A DNA stretch of 64,000 nucleotides from Flavobacterium crocinum (GCF_003122385.1 NZ_CP029255.1:2542001-2606000); one strand, 5' to 3'. Positions 1 to 9,399 are shown, counted from the first letter of the stretch. Notes: generated by a model not told the origin, from the letters alone. Translations and numbers: made by a program.

Positions 1-7
1 CTTAGCT

Positions 8-1489
8 GTGCGGAATAATCAAAGCCAAGAGCCGCAGTTTCACCTTTACTCTATGGGACCGGAAAACTTTATCACACTCTCTCAGCTAAACTATCAGATC
101 CATCAGGCCATCAGTGAGCGTTTCAAGGGGCGCACCTACTGGGTGGTTGCGGATGTGACAAGCCATAACTATAAGGCAGATAAAAAGATCCATTACTTTG
201 AGCTTGTTGAAAAAGGGGAGAAAAACAGCGCGATTACAGCCAAGATCATGGGAAAAGCGTGGGGGGAAGGTGCTGTACGGCTGTCTGATTTCCAAGAAAA
301 GACAGGACAGGCATTTACCAATAATCTTCATGTGCTTGTACAGGTCAGTGTGGATTACCATGCGCTGTATGGACTATCGGTTAATGTTTTGGATATCGAT
401 GCCAATTTTACCTTGGGAGTTTTGGAGCAGCAGCGCAATACAACCTTAAAAAGACTGGTAGAAGAAAATGATTTTATCACCAAAACACCAGAAGGCTACT
501 CCACACTGAACAGCCGTCTTATACTGCCCCTAGCCATGCAGAGGCTTGCTGTGATATCGGCCAGCAACTCGGCGGGGAATGAAGATTTCAGGCATACTTT
601 GAAGCATAATGATTTTGGCTATTCTTTTCAGATCGATGATTATTACACCGTAGTGCAGGGAGACAACAACGCCAAACTGTTTTTAAATAAGCTCATAGAG
701 GTATTCAACACAGGCATAGCGTACGATGCCATAATCATTATAAGGGGAGGAGGCGCGCAGTCGGATTTTCTGATTTTTGACAATTACCAGATAGGACGTG
801 CCGTGGCAAAATTTCCGATTCCTGTCATAACGGGAATCGGGCACCAGAAAAATGTCTCCATAGTGGATCTTATGGCGCATACCAGCACCAAAACCCCCAC
901 TAAAGCTGCAGAGTTTATCATCGCCCACAACCGAAGTTTCGAGATGGGGCTGCTTTCGCTGCAGCAGAATATCGTCATCAGATCACAGCAGCTTTTTATG
1001 GGCCATTTCAGAATGCTTGAAGAGCTTAAAAGAAATATTTCCAGAAACGCAATAGGGCTTGTGGGCCTATACAAAGAAAAGCTGTCAAGCACCAATCAGA
1101 AGCTTGCAGCGGACAGCAGAGGCATACTTTATCAGCACAGCCGTGAGCTATCGCTTATGGCACAGAGTACCGCGCAGATTTCACGCAGCCTGCTTGCCCG
1201 CAAAAGAAGCGATATTGATTATCTTGCAGGAAACTTGAAACGATCTGCGGCAGGATATCTTAAAACCAGAAGCCTGCATCTTGAACATATGCAGAAAAGC
1301 ATCAGGATGATGTCTCCGCAGAACATACTTAAGAAAGGCTATGCCATCGTAAGAGCAGGAGGCGGGATTACCAGCAATACAGAAAATATAAAAGAAGGAG
1401 ACAATATAGAAGTGGTCCTTTATGATACCATACTAAAAAGCACCGTTAGGGAAAAAATACAATATGATGGAAGAGAAACTGACCTATGA
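8..1489 (+). CDS. xseA: Exodeoxyribonuclease VII large subunit, divergent, element-borne
   Basis: Large subunit of exonuclease VII, which with XseB degrades single-stranded DNA from both ends into oligonucleotides in the cytoplasm. The N-terminal part has the OB-fold pattern (ITLSQLNYQIHQAI, then YWVVADV). The catalytic core near residues 245-300 has IIRGGGAQSDFLIFDN and GIGHQKNVSIVDLMAH, then TPTKAAEFI. A helical region and a C-terminal ILKKGYAIVR motif, usual for XseA, follow. At 493 aa it is longer than typical XseA (about 400-450). The GTG start at 8 is only the first start in the window and the frame stays open upstream, so the true start may lie outside. The core has Asn where I expect Asp in the GHxxD motif (see findings). 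It overlaps xseB by 26 bases, implying one operon. Confidence 0.85.
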   Translation: MRNNQSQEPQFHLYSMGPENFITLSQLNYQIHQAISERFKGRTYWVVADVTSHNYKADKKIHYFELVEKGEKNSAITAKIMGKAWGEGAVRLSDFQEKTGQAFTNNLHVLVQVSVDYHALYGLSVNVLDIDANFTLGVLEQQRNTTLKRLVEENDFITKTPEGYSTLNSRLILPLAMQRLAVISASNSAGNEDFRHTLKHNDFGYSFQIDDYYTVVQGDNNAKLFLNKLIEVFNTGIAYDAIIIIRGGGAQSDFLIFDNYQIGRAVAKFPIPVITGIGHQKNVSIVDLMAHTSTKTPTKAAEFIIAHNRSFEMGLLSLQQNIVIRSQQLFMGHFRMLEELKRNISRNAIGLVGLYKEKLSSTNQKLAADSRGILYQHSRELSLMAQSTAQISRSLLARKRSDIDYLAGNLKRSAAGYLKTRSLHLEHMQKSIRMMSPQNILKKGYAIVRAGGGITSNTENIKEGDNIEVVLYDTILKSTVREKIQYDGRETDL

Positions 1490-1676
1490 AGCGGCTTGGA
1501 GCGAGCTGACTGCCATTTCAAAAGAAATAGAAAATGAGACCATTTCAGTGGATGAGCTAGCATCGAAAGTAAAGAGGGCATCTGAATTAATCGCCTTCTG
1601 CCAGGGCAGGCTTAAAGCCACCGAGGCAGAAGTGGGAAAGATCATTGACGGCATGGAAAATCAGCAGAAGGAATAA
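1464..1676 (+). CDS. xseB: Exodeoxyribonuclease VII small subunit
   Basis: Small helical subunit (70 aa) that binds the C-terminal region of XseA in the ExoVII complex. The sequence shows the family pattern: YEAAWSELTAISKEIENETIS, then VDELASKVKRASELIAFCQGRL. Length and layout match XseB proteins, which form a two-helix coiled coil. Two adjacent ATG codons (1464 and 1467) can serve as start; both lie inside the end of xseA, so the pair is probably translationally coupled. It is followed by a short gap and a convergent helicase gene. Identity is strong because of both the motif and its position directly behind xseA. Confidence 0.85.
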   Translation: MMEEKLTYEAAWSELTAISKEIENETISVDELASKVKRASELIAFCQGRLKATEAEVGKIIDGMENQQKE

Positions 1677-1728
1677 CAGTTCTGCTTCACAATCCAGTAA
1701 GATATTGCCAGAGAGATTACTGTATCAT

Positions 1729-4056
1729 CTACTCCGGCCATTTTTTTTCACTGCTATCAGCACTTTGGTCAAATATATCTGAAGAGTTGACTTCCTTATC
1801 CAAAACGTCCTGTGTAGAATCATTATTTTCAAAGGGATCCGGCGTGTTCTTTAAGCTATTATGCAGTTCCAGCAAATCGGCAGGTGATGCAGGGTCTTCT
1901 TGTGCATCGGATACGGCCGTAAGAAAACGGAAAGCAAAATCAATAGGCTTTTCCTTATCCATTTCAAAAAAGTGCACAATGTACTGGTTCTTCTCCAGAT
2001 CAACTGATTCTATCCTTCCTCTATTCCATACCGGATGCATTACAAAATCTCCCTGTCTGAATGCCGTATCTTCGCTGCTTTTGGAAGCGGCCGCTGAGGA
2101 CTGCGCCACCTGAAGAATTTCAGGTGAAAGTTTTCCCTTACGCACATAAAATTCCTCTTTTATTTCAAACAGGAATCTTGAAGGATATTTATTTAGCCCA
2201 GTTGTAAAATTAAACCCTTCCGAGTCGGTCATATAGAACCTCTTTTCTGCTCTTGTAACAGCTACATACATCAATCTTCTTTCCTCCTCAATTGCCCTTT
2301 TTCTCCTTTCTTTGATAGAAAGCGCACTTGGCAGCACCCCTTCGGTAAAACCGCAAAGGAATACATATGGAAATTCAAGACCTTTAGAGATGTGAATAGT
2401 CATCAGGCGAACCTTATCCTGATTTTCGGTCTCTTTATCAAGATCGGTATAAAGTGCTATTTCCTGCAGGTATTCTACAATATTGACAGGCGCGTTATTT
2501 TCTTTCTCGAGCAGCATCATGGAGCTTACCAGCTCTTTTATATTTTCAAGCCTGTCTTCATCGCCGTCTTTGCGGTAGAGTTCGGAGAGCCCGCTTTTGT
2601 CGAGTATGATCTTGACCAGATCCGAGATGGAATTCTGATCTGCCTCTTTTTTAAGTTCTGAAACCAAAAATAGAAAATCTGCCGCTCCTTTCTTATTGAG
2701 TTCCTTATCTTCGATATTGCGCTGCAGCGCATCAAGCAGGGAAAGGTTCTGCTCGGCTGCCAGAAAGCTCAGCCTTTCTAGAAACTTTTTGCCCAGTCCG
2801 CGGGATGGATGGTTGAACATGCGCAGAAATGAGAAATTGTCTCCCTGCACAATAAGCCTTAAAAAGGAAAGCACATCCTTGATTTCCTTTCGTTCGAAAA
2901 AACGCACGCCTCCAAATATGGCATAGGGAATGTTTTCCTTAATTAGCGCCTGCTCGATATTTCTAGAAAGATGATTGGAACGGTATAAGATGGTTATATC
3001 GGAATAGGATGCATTTTCCGTTTTAAGTATTTCTTTGATTTCCGATGCCACCCAAAGTGTTTCCTCAAAGTCATTTTTGCCATGAAAATGGACCACTTCA
3101 ACTCCTTCGGGATTCTCAGTGACCATATCCTTATCCACTCTTACCTTATTGTTTTTAATAATATGGTTGCCGACTTTGAGGATGTTTGGCGTTGAGCGGT
3201 AATTCTGGTTCATTATTATGGTCTTCGTATCAGGAAACATCCTGTCAAATTCCACAAGGTATTCGGGTTTGGCACCTCTCCATTCATAAATGGTCTGGTC
3301 GGGATCGCCAACAAGAAACAAGTTCTGGTGAACGCGCGAGAGCATTTCCACCAGATGGAACTGGCTGTCAGAGCTGTCCTGGGCCTCATCCACCTGTATA
3401 TAATGCATCATTTCCTGCCATTTGGCAAGCACGTCGGGATTGCTATCCAGTATAAATGCCGTAAAATGGATCAGGTCATCAAAATCCAATGCATAGTTGC
3501 GCTTCTGCTTATCAAGGTATTTCTGGTAGACACGGCTTGAAAGCGAATCTTTTTCATCATCCTGAAAACTTTTATTATCCAGCATATAGCCTAGGTAATC
3601 CGAGGTGCTTTTCTGTTTGGAGATAAATCTTAAGACCTGCTTGAAAGTCAGGTTTTTGGAATTGATGTCCAATTCCGTAAACACATCGCGAAGGATGGTT
3701 TTCTGGTCTTCTGCATCCAGTATGATAAAATTCTTCGGATAGTGTATTTTGTTGATTTCCTCACGCAGAAACCTCACACAGAAACCGTGGTAGGTTGTGA
3801 TGAAGCTAACATCATAAAGATCTCCGATCAGCGCTTTAACCCTTTTTTTCATTTCCTGCGCCGCCTTGTTGGTAAAAGTCACGCAGAGAATATTGGATGA
3901 GTTGATTCCCAGCCGGTCCACTATATAAGCAAAACGTGAGGTCAGCGCCTTGGTTTTTCCAGATCCGGCTCCTGCAATAACTCTTACATAGCCTTCAGTG
4001 GTTTTTACTGCCTGAAGCTGTTTTGGGTTTAAATTTTCTAATATTGGATCGGTCAT
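1729..4056 (-). CDS. UvrD/PcrA-type superfamily 1 DNA helicase
   Basis: ATP-dependent 3'-5' DNA helicase of the UvrD/PcrA/Rep family. All main motifs are visible: Walker A AGAGSGKT (residues 29-36), DEAQD in motif II, GDPDQTIYEWRGA in motif III, QNYRST in motif IV, TIHISKGLEFPYVFL in motif V, and RRLMYVAVTRA in motif VI. A C-terminal Tudor-like piece (VMHPVWNRGRIESVDLE) resembles the end of PcrA. I start at the ATG at 4056 (MTDPILENLNPKQ), because the 17 residues upstream do not match the family and the helicase begins LNPKQLQAV. The length of 775 aa is normal. It converges on xseB and is probably element-borne, possibly working with ExoVII on transferred or recombining DNA. Which UvrD-like subtype it is cannot be decided here. 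Confidence 0.9.
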   Translation of the reverse strand: MTDPILENLNPKQLQAVKTTEGYVRVIAGAGSGKTKALTSRFAYIVDRLGINSSNILCVTFTNKAAQEMKKRVKALIGDLYDVSFITTYHGFCVRFLREEINKIHYPKNFIILDAEDQKTILRDVFTELDINSKNLTFKQVLRFISKQKSTSDYLGYMLDNKSFQDDEKDSLSSRVYQKYLDKQKRNYALDFDDLIHFTAFILDSNPDVLAKWQEMMHYIQVDEAQDSSDSQFHLVEMLSRVHQNLFLVGDPDQTIYEWRGAKPEYLVEFDRMFPDTKTIIMNQNYRSTPNILKVGNHIIKNNKVRVDKDMVTENPEGVEVVHFHGKNDFEETLWVASEIKEILKTENASYSDITILYRSNHLSRNIEQALIKENIPYAIFGGVRFFERKEIKDVLSFLRLIVQGDNFSFLRMFNHPSRGLGKKFLERLSFLAAEQNLSLLDALQRNIEDKELNKKGAADFLFLVSELKKEADQNSISDLVKIILDKSGLSELYRKDGDEDRLENIKELVSSMMLLEKENNAPVNIVEYLQEIALYTDLDKETENQDKVRLMTIHISKGLEFPYVFLCGFTEGVLPSALSIKERRKRAIEEERRLMYVAVTRAEKRFYMTDSEGFNFTTGLNKYPSRFLFEIKEEFYVRKGKLSPEILQVAQSSAAASKSSEDTAFRQGDFVMHPVWNRGRIESVDLEKNQYIVHFFEMDKEKPIDFAFRFLTAVSDAQEDPASPADLLELHNSLKNTPDPFENNDSTQDVLDKEVNSSDIFDQSADSSEKKWPE

Positions 4057-4278
4057 ATTCAAAATATTTAGCAGGAAGCATCTAAAGAAAAGACTCCGCT
4101 TCCACAAATTTAAGCAATAAATTTCAAGAGTTTAAAACCAAGACATTCCTTTCTTCACAGCTTATTTGCTATGCATAAGGTTTATGGTGCCATGTATTGC
4201 AATTCAACAGACTTCTTTTACGGTTGGATGCAATCAAAAATTTCGCTATTTTTATGTATAACTTAAATAAAGCAACGT

Positions 4279-4743
4279 ATGAATGTTGACTATCAGGATA
4301 TTAATGTTTTTGAGGTGGATTATATATACAGGATCCAGACCTTTGAAAAGTATCTGGCAGATTCGAATGCTTCGCAGGAACATTATGCGCACTATAAGGC
4401 AGGACTGATACCCGATATTTTTTATGGACATAATATGCCTGAAGTGATGAGCCTGTTCAGAAAGCAGTTTCTCGAAATAAAGTCGGGGCTTGAAAGGTAT
4501 GAGATGGATAACAATAATGATTTTCCAATGCTCGAATCAATTGTAAACACCGAAAGGGATCTGCGCAATATATTCGATGAAAGCCAGCTTAAGGATTATA
4601 CGGCATTGCTGGAGCGCTGCTTCGACAGTCAGAAGCTCGATGCGAAAGCCGCAGCGGTCAGCCGATTTTACCTGGCTACTCCAATATTGAAAAGCTATAT
4701 TTTTCAAATTGAAAAAATATTCGGGAAGGGTATTCTTGACTGA
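4279..4743 (+). CDS. Hypothetical protein, mostly helical
   Basis: I do not recognise this 154-residue protein. It has no signal peptide or membrane segment, is rich in charged and aromatic residues, and looks helical throughout. Short acidic stretches (DYQDINVFEVDYIYRIQTFE) open it. The upstream spacer contains TAACTTAAATAAAGCAACGT, with A/T-rich bases just before the ATG as is usual in Bacteroidetes. It is the first of three rightward genes between the helicase and the mobilization block. Its position suggests an accessory or regulatory protein of the element, but nothing in the sequence proves this. Confidence 0.6.
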   Translation: MNVDYQDINVFEVDYIYRIQTFEKYLADSNASQEHYAHYKAGLIPDIFYGHNMPEVMSLFRKQFLEIKSGLERYEMDNNNDFPMLESIVNTERDLRNIFDESQLKDYTALLERCFDSQKLDAKAAAVSRFYLATPILKSYIFQIEKIFGKGILD

Positions 4744-4789
4744 CTCTGAAAAGTTACGTGAAAGACTAGGGGCATTGCCACAATAGATA

Positions 4790-5203
4790 TTGAAATCAAA
4801 TTTGCCATTTATGGAAGGACATTTTGAAGATCTCGCACTAACTGTCAGGGCAAAGAATCTGCAGGTTCCTTATCATCTGAAGGACGAATGCCTGTTTTTG
4901 ACTGTCCGCACTGATGTTCTCGGACTGCTTTGCGACCCCGCAACTGAAATTTATTCATTTGGCCCAGCGCCCGACAATACAGCCGATGGAAAAGACGAAC
5001 TTTTGGAGGATGGAGTATTCTACCGAATTATCGGCTATCAGAATAATCTGGGGATCAATATGGAAAGTTCTGCAGAAGAAATATTAGATGCATTCCATTT
5101 TCTGATTAAAAATTTTGAGCCCAAATGGACGACAATCTTCACAGAGGAGGGACCAGCCAAAAAAGAGATAACAATTGAGATGATGTATCAGGAAGAGTTT
5201 TGA
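4790..5203 (+). CDS. Hypothetical protein
   Basis: A 137-residue soluble protein that I do not recognise. No transmembrane segment or signal peptide is seen. The longest reading uses a TTG start at 4790; an ATG at 4811 (MEGHFEDLALTV) is an equally good choice, and I see no clear ribosome site for either. Its stop codon overlaps the possible start of the next gene at 5200, so the two are probably co-transcribed. The alternation of hydrophobic and charged residues (LFLTVRTDVLGLL, FYRIIGYQNNLGI) suggests a mixed alpha/beta fold. Confidence 0.55.
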   Translation: MKSNLPFMEGHFEDLALTVRAKNLQVPYHLKDECLFLTVRTDVLGLLCDPATEIYSFGPAPDNTADGKDELLEDGVFYRIIGYQNNLGINMESSAEEILDAFHFLIKNFEPKWTTIFTEEGPAKKEITIEMMYQEEF

Positions 5204-5217
5204 AAAAGCGGCTAATT

Positions 5218-5652
5218 ATGAATTTAAAGGAAGGTATTGAGCGCTATTTATCTGCACAGGAAAATGCTTATGAGCAGGCTTTGGATGAAATAAAAAAAGG
5301 AAAGAAGCAAAGCCATTGGATGTGGTTCATTTTTCCGCAGTTAAGAGGATTGGGTTTTACGGAATACAATATTTATTACGGCATTAAAAACCTGAAAGAA
5401 GCTGGGCTGTATCTTAACCATCCGATATTGGGTAGACGCCTTGTGGAAATTACCCATGCCATGCTTCAAATCGAAAATAAAACGGCGCTGGAAATCCTTG
5501 GCAGACCAGATGAGAGAAAACTGAAATCCTGTATGACCCTGTTCAGTCTGCTGCCGCAAGCGCCTGAATATTTTGTGAAGGTGCTTGAAAAATATTACGG
5601 AGGAGAGAAGGACGAAAGAACCCTGCAGCTTATAAAACACTCCACCTGCTAA
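5218..5652 (+). CDS. DUF1810 family protein
   Basis: Small cytoplasmic protein (144 aa from this start) matching the DUF1810 family, whose biochemical role is unknown. Family marks visible are QENAYEQALDEIKKGKKQSHW, then MWFIFPQLRGLG, the spacing to YYGIKNLKEAGLYLNHPILG, and KLKSCMTLFS near the end. An in-frame TTG at 5200 overlaps the stop of the previous gene, but the family begins about at MNLKEGIERYLSAQE, so I choose the ATG at 5218. The gene is often carried by bacteria as a stand-alone accessory gene. Here it closes a three-gene run ahead of the convergent mobilization block. Family call is firm, function unknown. Confidence 0.8.
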   Translation: MNLKEGIERYLSAQENAYEQALDEIKKGKKQSHWMWFIFPQLRGLGFTEYNIYYGIKNLKEAGLYLNHPILGRRLVEITHAMLQIENKTALEILGRPDERKLKSCMTLFSLLPQAPEYFVKVLEKYYGGEKDERTLQLIKHSTC

Positions 5653-5656
5653 AAAA

Positions 5657-5684
5657 GTTTTTCTTTTCAAAGCAAAAAGAAAAC
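5657..5684. terminator. A/T-rich inverted repeat between convergent genes
   Basis: GTTTTTCTTTT and AAAAAGAAAAC pair with a short spacer, placed between the stop of the DUF1810 gene (5652) and the convergent stop of the coupling ATPase gene (5701). It could end transcription from both sides. The stem has few G:C pairs, so the call is weak. Confidence 0.3.
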
Positions 5685-5700
5685 ATCAAATAAATTAAGG

Positions 5701-7689
5701 CTATTTTTCTTTTTTGAGAACCAAAGATGAAAGTGCCGGACTTTTGATTATCCTTTCCATTTCACTGTGGATTATTTCCTGAATTTCGATTTTAATCTGT
5801 AGATAATTTTTCTGGACCATTACATTATCAATTGTGCGAATGACGGGAATCTCTTTATAATTATCGGTCTCTTTTTTTATTTTTTCATGGTCATTAATGA
5901 TCTCGCAATGAAAGGTTTTAAGCTCAATTCGACAGTCCGGGTTATCTGCTGTCATGCCAACAAACTCCCCCGAACTCAGCGTAGAAATCTTTGAAGGAGG
6001 CACTGCCGATTCGAGCTGTCTTGAACGGCTGATGGAGGTATCGCTGCTATTTATCGAAAGACTTTCACGGTCCTGCATTATTTTTCCGAAACGTTCTGAA
6101 AGCTGTTTTGCCGTATCGCCACTGACCTGTCCTGATACTATATTCCCAACGATGTTAATGATCACGTCGGCCTGCTCGCGTCCATAGTCTTTGCGGAGCT
6201 GGCTGAAATCCTGAATGCCAAGACAGGTGCTCACCTTATTGCTTCTTGCCGTTGCAATCAGGCTGTCGATATTGTTGAGGTAGATGGTCGGGAACTCATC
6301 AAAAATCAAACTGCTTTTTAGTTTTCCCTTCTGGTTTACCTGTTTGATAAGACGGCTGACAAATAGGGAAAGCACCGCACCGTAGGTCTGTATTTTCTGC
6401 GGATTATTTCCCATGGAAACAATTTTAGGGTCACAGGGATTATTAATGTCGAGTGTAAAATCACTGCCCGACAATACATAATAGAGCTGTGGGGAGGAGA
6501 GTTTAGCCAGTGAGATTTTTGCAGAAGCTATCTGCCCCTCCAGCTGGTCTACTGCCTCGTTCAGGAATGCACTGACAAAGGGATTGATCAGCACTTCGAT
6601 CTCTTTTTCGGTTCTCAGAAGCGTAAAAAGCTCCTCATAATCAGTCTGGATCATTTCAATTACATGCGGCAGGGTGCAGAACTCACCATTGCTGTATTTT
6701 TTCAGATACCAGATGACCGCTGTGAGAAAATTTATGGGAGATTCCACAAAGAAATCTCCCTGCTTTTTGATCCATTCTCGGTTTAGCCCCATAAGGATTG
6801 TGCGCGCCGATTCGGCGGCATCGGTAATGTCTGCCATTGCTTCAGGATCAAGGGGATTGCAGCGGTGGGTTCGCGAGAGGTCATCAAAATTTATGATGTA
6901 AAATTTTGGCTCCACGGCATAAAGATGCCGGAATTTGAGCCAGGCATTATAGGCGATAATGGTGAGGTCGTCGAACTTAAAATCGTATATGAACATAGAA
7001 AATCCCTTGGCAATGTGCTGGGTGATTACATGGCGGATTACAAAGTATGATTTTCCCGAACCCGGCGTTCCCGGAACCAGAATGCCACGGAAGGGATTGA
7101 TGACGTTAATCCAGCTTTTGCGCACTTTATCTTTGAGGTGATAGCGGGCGGGAAGGTTGACCGAATATTCATTTTCAATTAGCCTTTCTTCCTGCGGGAA
7201 AGTTTCATTTTCCTTATTGAAAATGTCAGACGAACTGAGTCTTCTTCGGATTATGCGAGACAGGAGCGTGCCACCCGAAAGAATCATCAGATAGCCAAAA
7301 GAACACAAGAAAATATACACTGCGGAACAGACTTCGGCATCCGCAAATATTTTAAATGCGGTGTAAGATCCAAAGTAAAACAGCAGCCCCAGCGAGATAT
7401 AGTAAAAAGCAGTTCTAAAATGCAGTTTTTCATCTTTTCTTCCTCTGGCTCCCATAAGGGAAATAGTCAGCAGTCCCAAGGCAAAAAACTTGGATTTATG
7501 AAAGCTGTCCAGAAGGCCTGTGCGATAAATATTTTCCAAGATCCGCTGGGCAAAATCCGGAGTAAGATTCCACTGCCTGAAAGAATGGAAGCAGTAAAAA
7601 TAAAAATGGATGAGCAGAACTGCGATTCCCTTCAGTCTAGTCATGTCTAAAATTTTTCTAAGCGCCTGTTCATTTTCTCCTGTCTGCAT
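5701..7689 (-). CDS. mobC: VirD4/TraG-type conjugative coupling ATPase (MobC, YWFCY domain)
   Basis: Type IV coupling protein that docks the relaxase-DNA complex onto the conjugation channel at the inner membrane and pumps DNA using ATP. The N-terminus has the YWFCY-type membrane region (HFYFYCFHSF) and several hydrophobic segments (LGLLTISLMG, FYYISLGLLFYFGSY, VYIFLCSFGYLMILSGGTLL). Walker A is GTPGSGKS near residue 210 and the Walker B region is SLIFDEFPTIYL. TraG/TraD-like SGQVSGDTAKQLSERFGKI follows. The length of 662 aa is usual for Bacteroidetes MobC. It lies 18 bases behind the relaxase gene and reads the same way, giving the order mobA-mobB-mobC seen in Bacteroides conjugative transposons. 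Confidence 0.9.
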   Translation of the reverse strand: MQTGENEQALRKILDMTRLKGIAVLLIHFYFYCFHSFRQWNLTPDFAQRILENIYRTGLLDSFHKSKFFALGLLTISLMGARGRKDEKLHFRTAFYYISLGLLFYFGSYTAFKIFADAEVCSAVYIFLCSFGYLMILSGGTLLSRIIRRRLSSSDIFNKENETFPQEERLIENEYSVNLPARYHLKDKVRKSWINVINPFRGILVPGTPGSGKSYFVIRHVITQHIAKGFSMFIYDFKFDDLTIIAYNAWLKFRHLYAVEPKFYIINFDDLSRTHRCNPLDPEAMADITDAAESARTILMGLNREWIKKQGDFFVESPINFLTAVIWYLKKYSNGEFCTLPHVIEMIQTDYEELFTLLRTEKEIEVLINPFVSAFLNEAVDQLEGQIASAKISLAKLSSPQLYYVLSGSDFTLDINNPCDPKIVSMGNNPQKIQTYGAVLSLFVSRLIKQVNQKGKLKSSLIFDEFPTIYLNNIDSLIATARSNKVSTCLGIQDFSQLRKDYGREQADVIINIVGNIVSGQVSGDTAKQLSERFGKIMQDRESLSINSSDTSISRSRQLESAVPPSKISTLSSGEFVGMTADNPDCRIELKTFHCEIINDHEKIKKETDNYKEIPVIRTIDNVMVQKNYLQIKIEIQEIIHSEMERIIKSPALSSLVLKKEK

Positions 7690-7707
7690 GCTTTTGATTT
7701 TTAGTTT

Positions 7708-8958
7708 TTAATGATTGTTAGATTGTCCTTTTCTCCTGCTTTTTTTCCGTTTCTTCTTAAGCTGATTGGGAACGTAGTCAGAAGGCGATCCTGCGTAAAG
7801 AACTTCATCGATTATCCGCTGGACTTCAGCTGCGGAAATAAAAGAATTTTGCTGGCTCAGTGGTCTTTCCAAAACAGCCGACTGTTTTCCAAATTCAGAA
7901 GATCCGCCAATACGCTCAAGGAGCCCTTTGGCTGCATAAGCTGGTCCGAGACTGCTTCCGTTGAATACGCATCTGCTGTTATGATCTATGTAGGTCATGC
8001 CGTAGATTAAACCGTTTTCATTTTTTCTAACTACAGCCGTGATGCCTTGATTAGCGAGCCGCGCTTCAAGCTGGGAAAGCGTAATGGAAGGATATTTCAA
8101 AAGCAGCAAATCCAAGGCATTTCGCGTTCTTTTCATGTTTACCACACGCGAAGTTTTGGACGCAGCAAAATTAATTTCAAGCTGGGAAAGGGTAGGCTTG
8201 GAATAAAAGCTGCTGGCTTTTATTGGAATCCCTACAGTCTTTTTATTCTCATCCAGAATCTGGTAGACCAACCCTTTATTCTGAAACATTTTTGAATTTT
8301 CCTTTCCCCTTTCTGCTCTTACATTATACAGGTTTAATACTGCGTTGAGCTCACCCAGCGTGGTGTATTTGTAATGAGGAATGACTGCATTTAGTACACT
8401 GCTGACGGCTCTTTTGGAATCTATTGCACCGTATTTTATTTTTTCAGCATCGATGGCATGAATTTCCCTTGGATCCTGTTTTTTTCTTGAATCTGCGCGT
8501 ACCAGATTAAAAGCAATCTCTAATTCTTTCCGAGCTGTTTCGGATTGGTTTCTTCCAATGTTATGCATGTTGATCCTTGATCCGTCTGCCGTAACATTTA
8601 TCGAAGCAATATGGATGTGCGGATGTCCCGCATCGTGATGCTGGTAGACCAAATAAGGCTGCGATCCGAATCCAATCATGTCCATATAGGAAGAAGCAAT
8701 CTGCATGAGTTTTTCTTTTGATAAATCCGTATCAGAGCGGTCAAAATTCAGTGATATATGCACTGCGGAGCGTTTTACATTATCATTGAGCTGAAGCTGT
8801 TTTAAAAAGACTCCAAGCTTAAAATTTTCTGACATTTTTTCAATATCCATCGGATAATTTCCCTCGCCGATGCATACCGCCTTTCCCTCAGAAACTTTAT
8901 TCTCATTATAAATGAATATGCCTCTTATCGAGCGTCCCGTATTTATGACTGCAACCAT
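7708..8958 (-). CDS. mobB: Relaxase / mobilization nuclease (MobB, MOBP-like)
   Basis: DNA relaxase that nicks one strand at oriT and stays bound to the 5' end during conjugal transfer. The metal-binding three-histidine motif appears as YQHHDAGHPHIHIASIN near residues 103-119. An N-terminal tyrosine candidate lies in the first 20 residues (GIFIYNENKVSEGKA). The C-terminus is very basic (KKKRKKSRRKGQ), as expected for DNA binding. The length of 416 aa is normal for Bacteroidetes relaxases. It overlaps the upstream accessory gene by 16 bases and precedes the coupling ATPase gene, so the three form one operon read away from the proposed oriT. Confidence 0.9.
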   Translation of the reverse strand: MVAVINTGRSIRGIFIYNENKVSEGKAVCIGEGNYPMDIEKMSENFKLGVFLKQLQLNDNVKRSAVHISLNFDRSDTDLSKEKLMQIASSYMDMIGFGSQPYLVYQHHDAGHPHIHIASINVTADGSRINMHNIGRNQSETARKELEIAFNLVRADSRKKQDPREIHAIDAEKIKYGAIDSKRAVSSVLNAVIPHYKYTTLGELNAVLNLYNVRAERGKENSKMFQNKGLVYQILDENKKTVGIPIKASSFYSKPTLSQLEINFAASKTSRVVNMKRTRNALDLLLLKYPSITLSQLEARLANQGITAVVRKNENGLIYGMTYIDHNSRCVFNGSSLGPAYAAKGLLERIGGSSEFGKQSAVLERPLSQQNSFISAAEVQRIIDEVLYAGSPSDYVPNQLKKKRKKSRRKGQSNNH

Positions 8959-9335
8959 TTTTTGGCAAGATTTTCAATGTGTTTTTTAATTTCATCTACC
9001 AGAGAAAAATATCTGTCCCTGTCCGAATCAAGAGCCATAATCCATACTCTTAAATCGGAAATTTCATAAAGGGTATGGAGTTTTCTAACGCTCTGATTGA
9101 AATTATTGCCCATGAGACTAAGCTGGGTCCGCAGCTGGATAAGCTCCTGCAAAAGTTTATCCAATGACTCGTTTCTGTACTTCATTACAATGGGTTTGCG
9201 CAATAGATTTCTTCGCACGAAATCACTGCGTTTGCGGCAGACTGATGCTTTGAAATTCCTGTCAATAATATGCAATTCTTCTTTGGTCAGCCGGATGTGA
9301 AGCCATCTGTTTCTGCCACTGTTTTTCTCTTCCAT
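8943..9335 (-). CDS. mobA: Relaxosome accessory protein (MobA, ribbon-helix-helix type)
   Basis: Small (130 aa) basic protein expected to bind oriT and help the relaxase form the relaxosome. The N-terminal part (WLHIRLTKEELHIIDRNFK) looks like the beta-strand plus helix of ribbon-helix-helix DNA-binding proteins. It is followed by SDFVRRNLLRKP and a helical C-terminal half (LLQELIQLRTQLSLMGNNFNQ) like MobC-type nicking accessory proteins. The NNFNQ motif is common to this family. It starts 65 bases from the inverted-repeat cluster proposed as oriT and its end overlaps the relaxase start. Name usage (mobA, mobC) varies between elements, so the role is surer than the symbol. Confidence 0.8.
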   Translation of the reverse strand: MEEKNSGRNRWLHIRLTKEELHIIDRNFKASVCRKRSDFVRRNLLRKPIVMKYRNESLDKLLQELIQLRTQLSLMGNNFNQSVRKLHTLYEISDLRVWIMALDSDRDRYFSLVDEIKKHIENLAKKWLQS

Positions 9336-9399
9336 AATCTTTCTTTTTCATTATATCCATTTAAATTAATCTGAAAGTTTCACTGCCAGCGAGTTCCGA

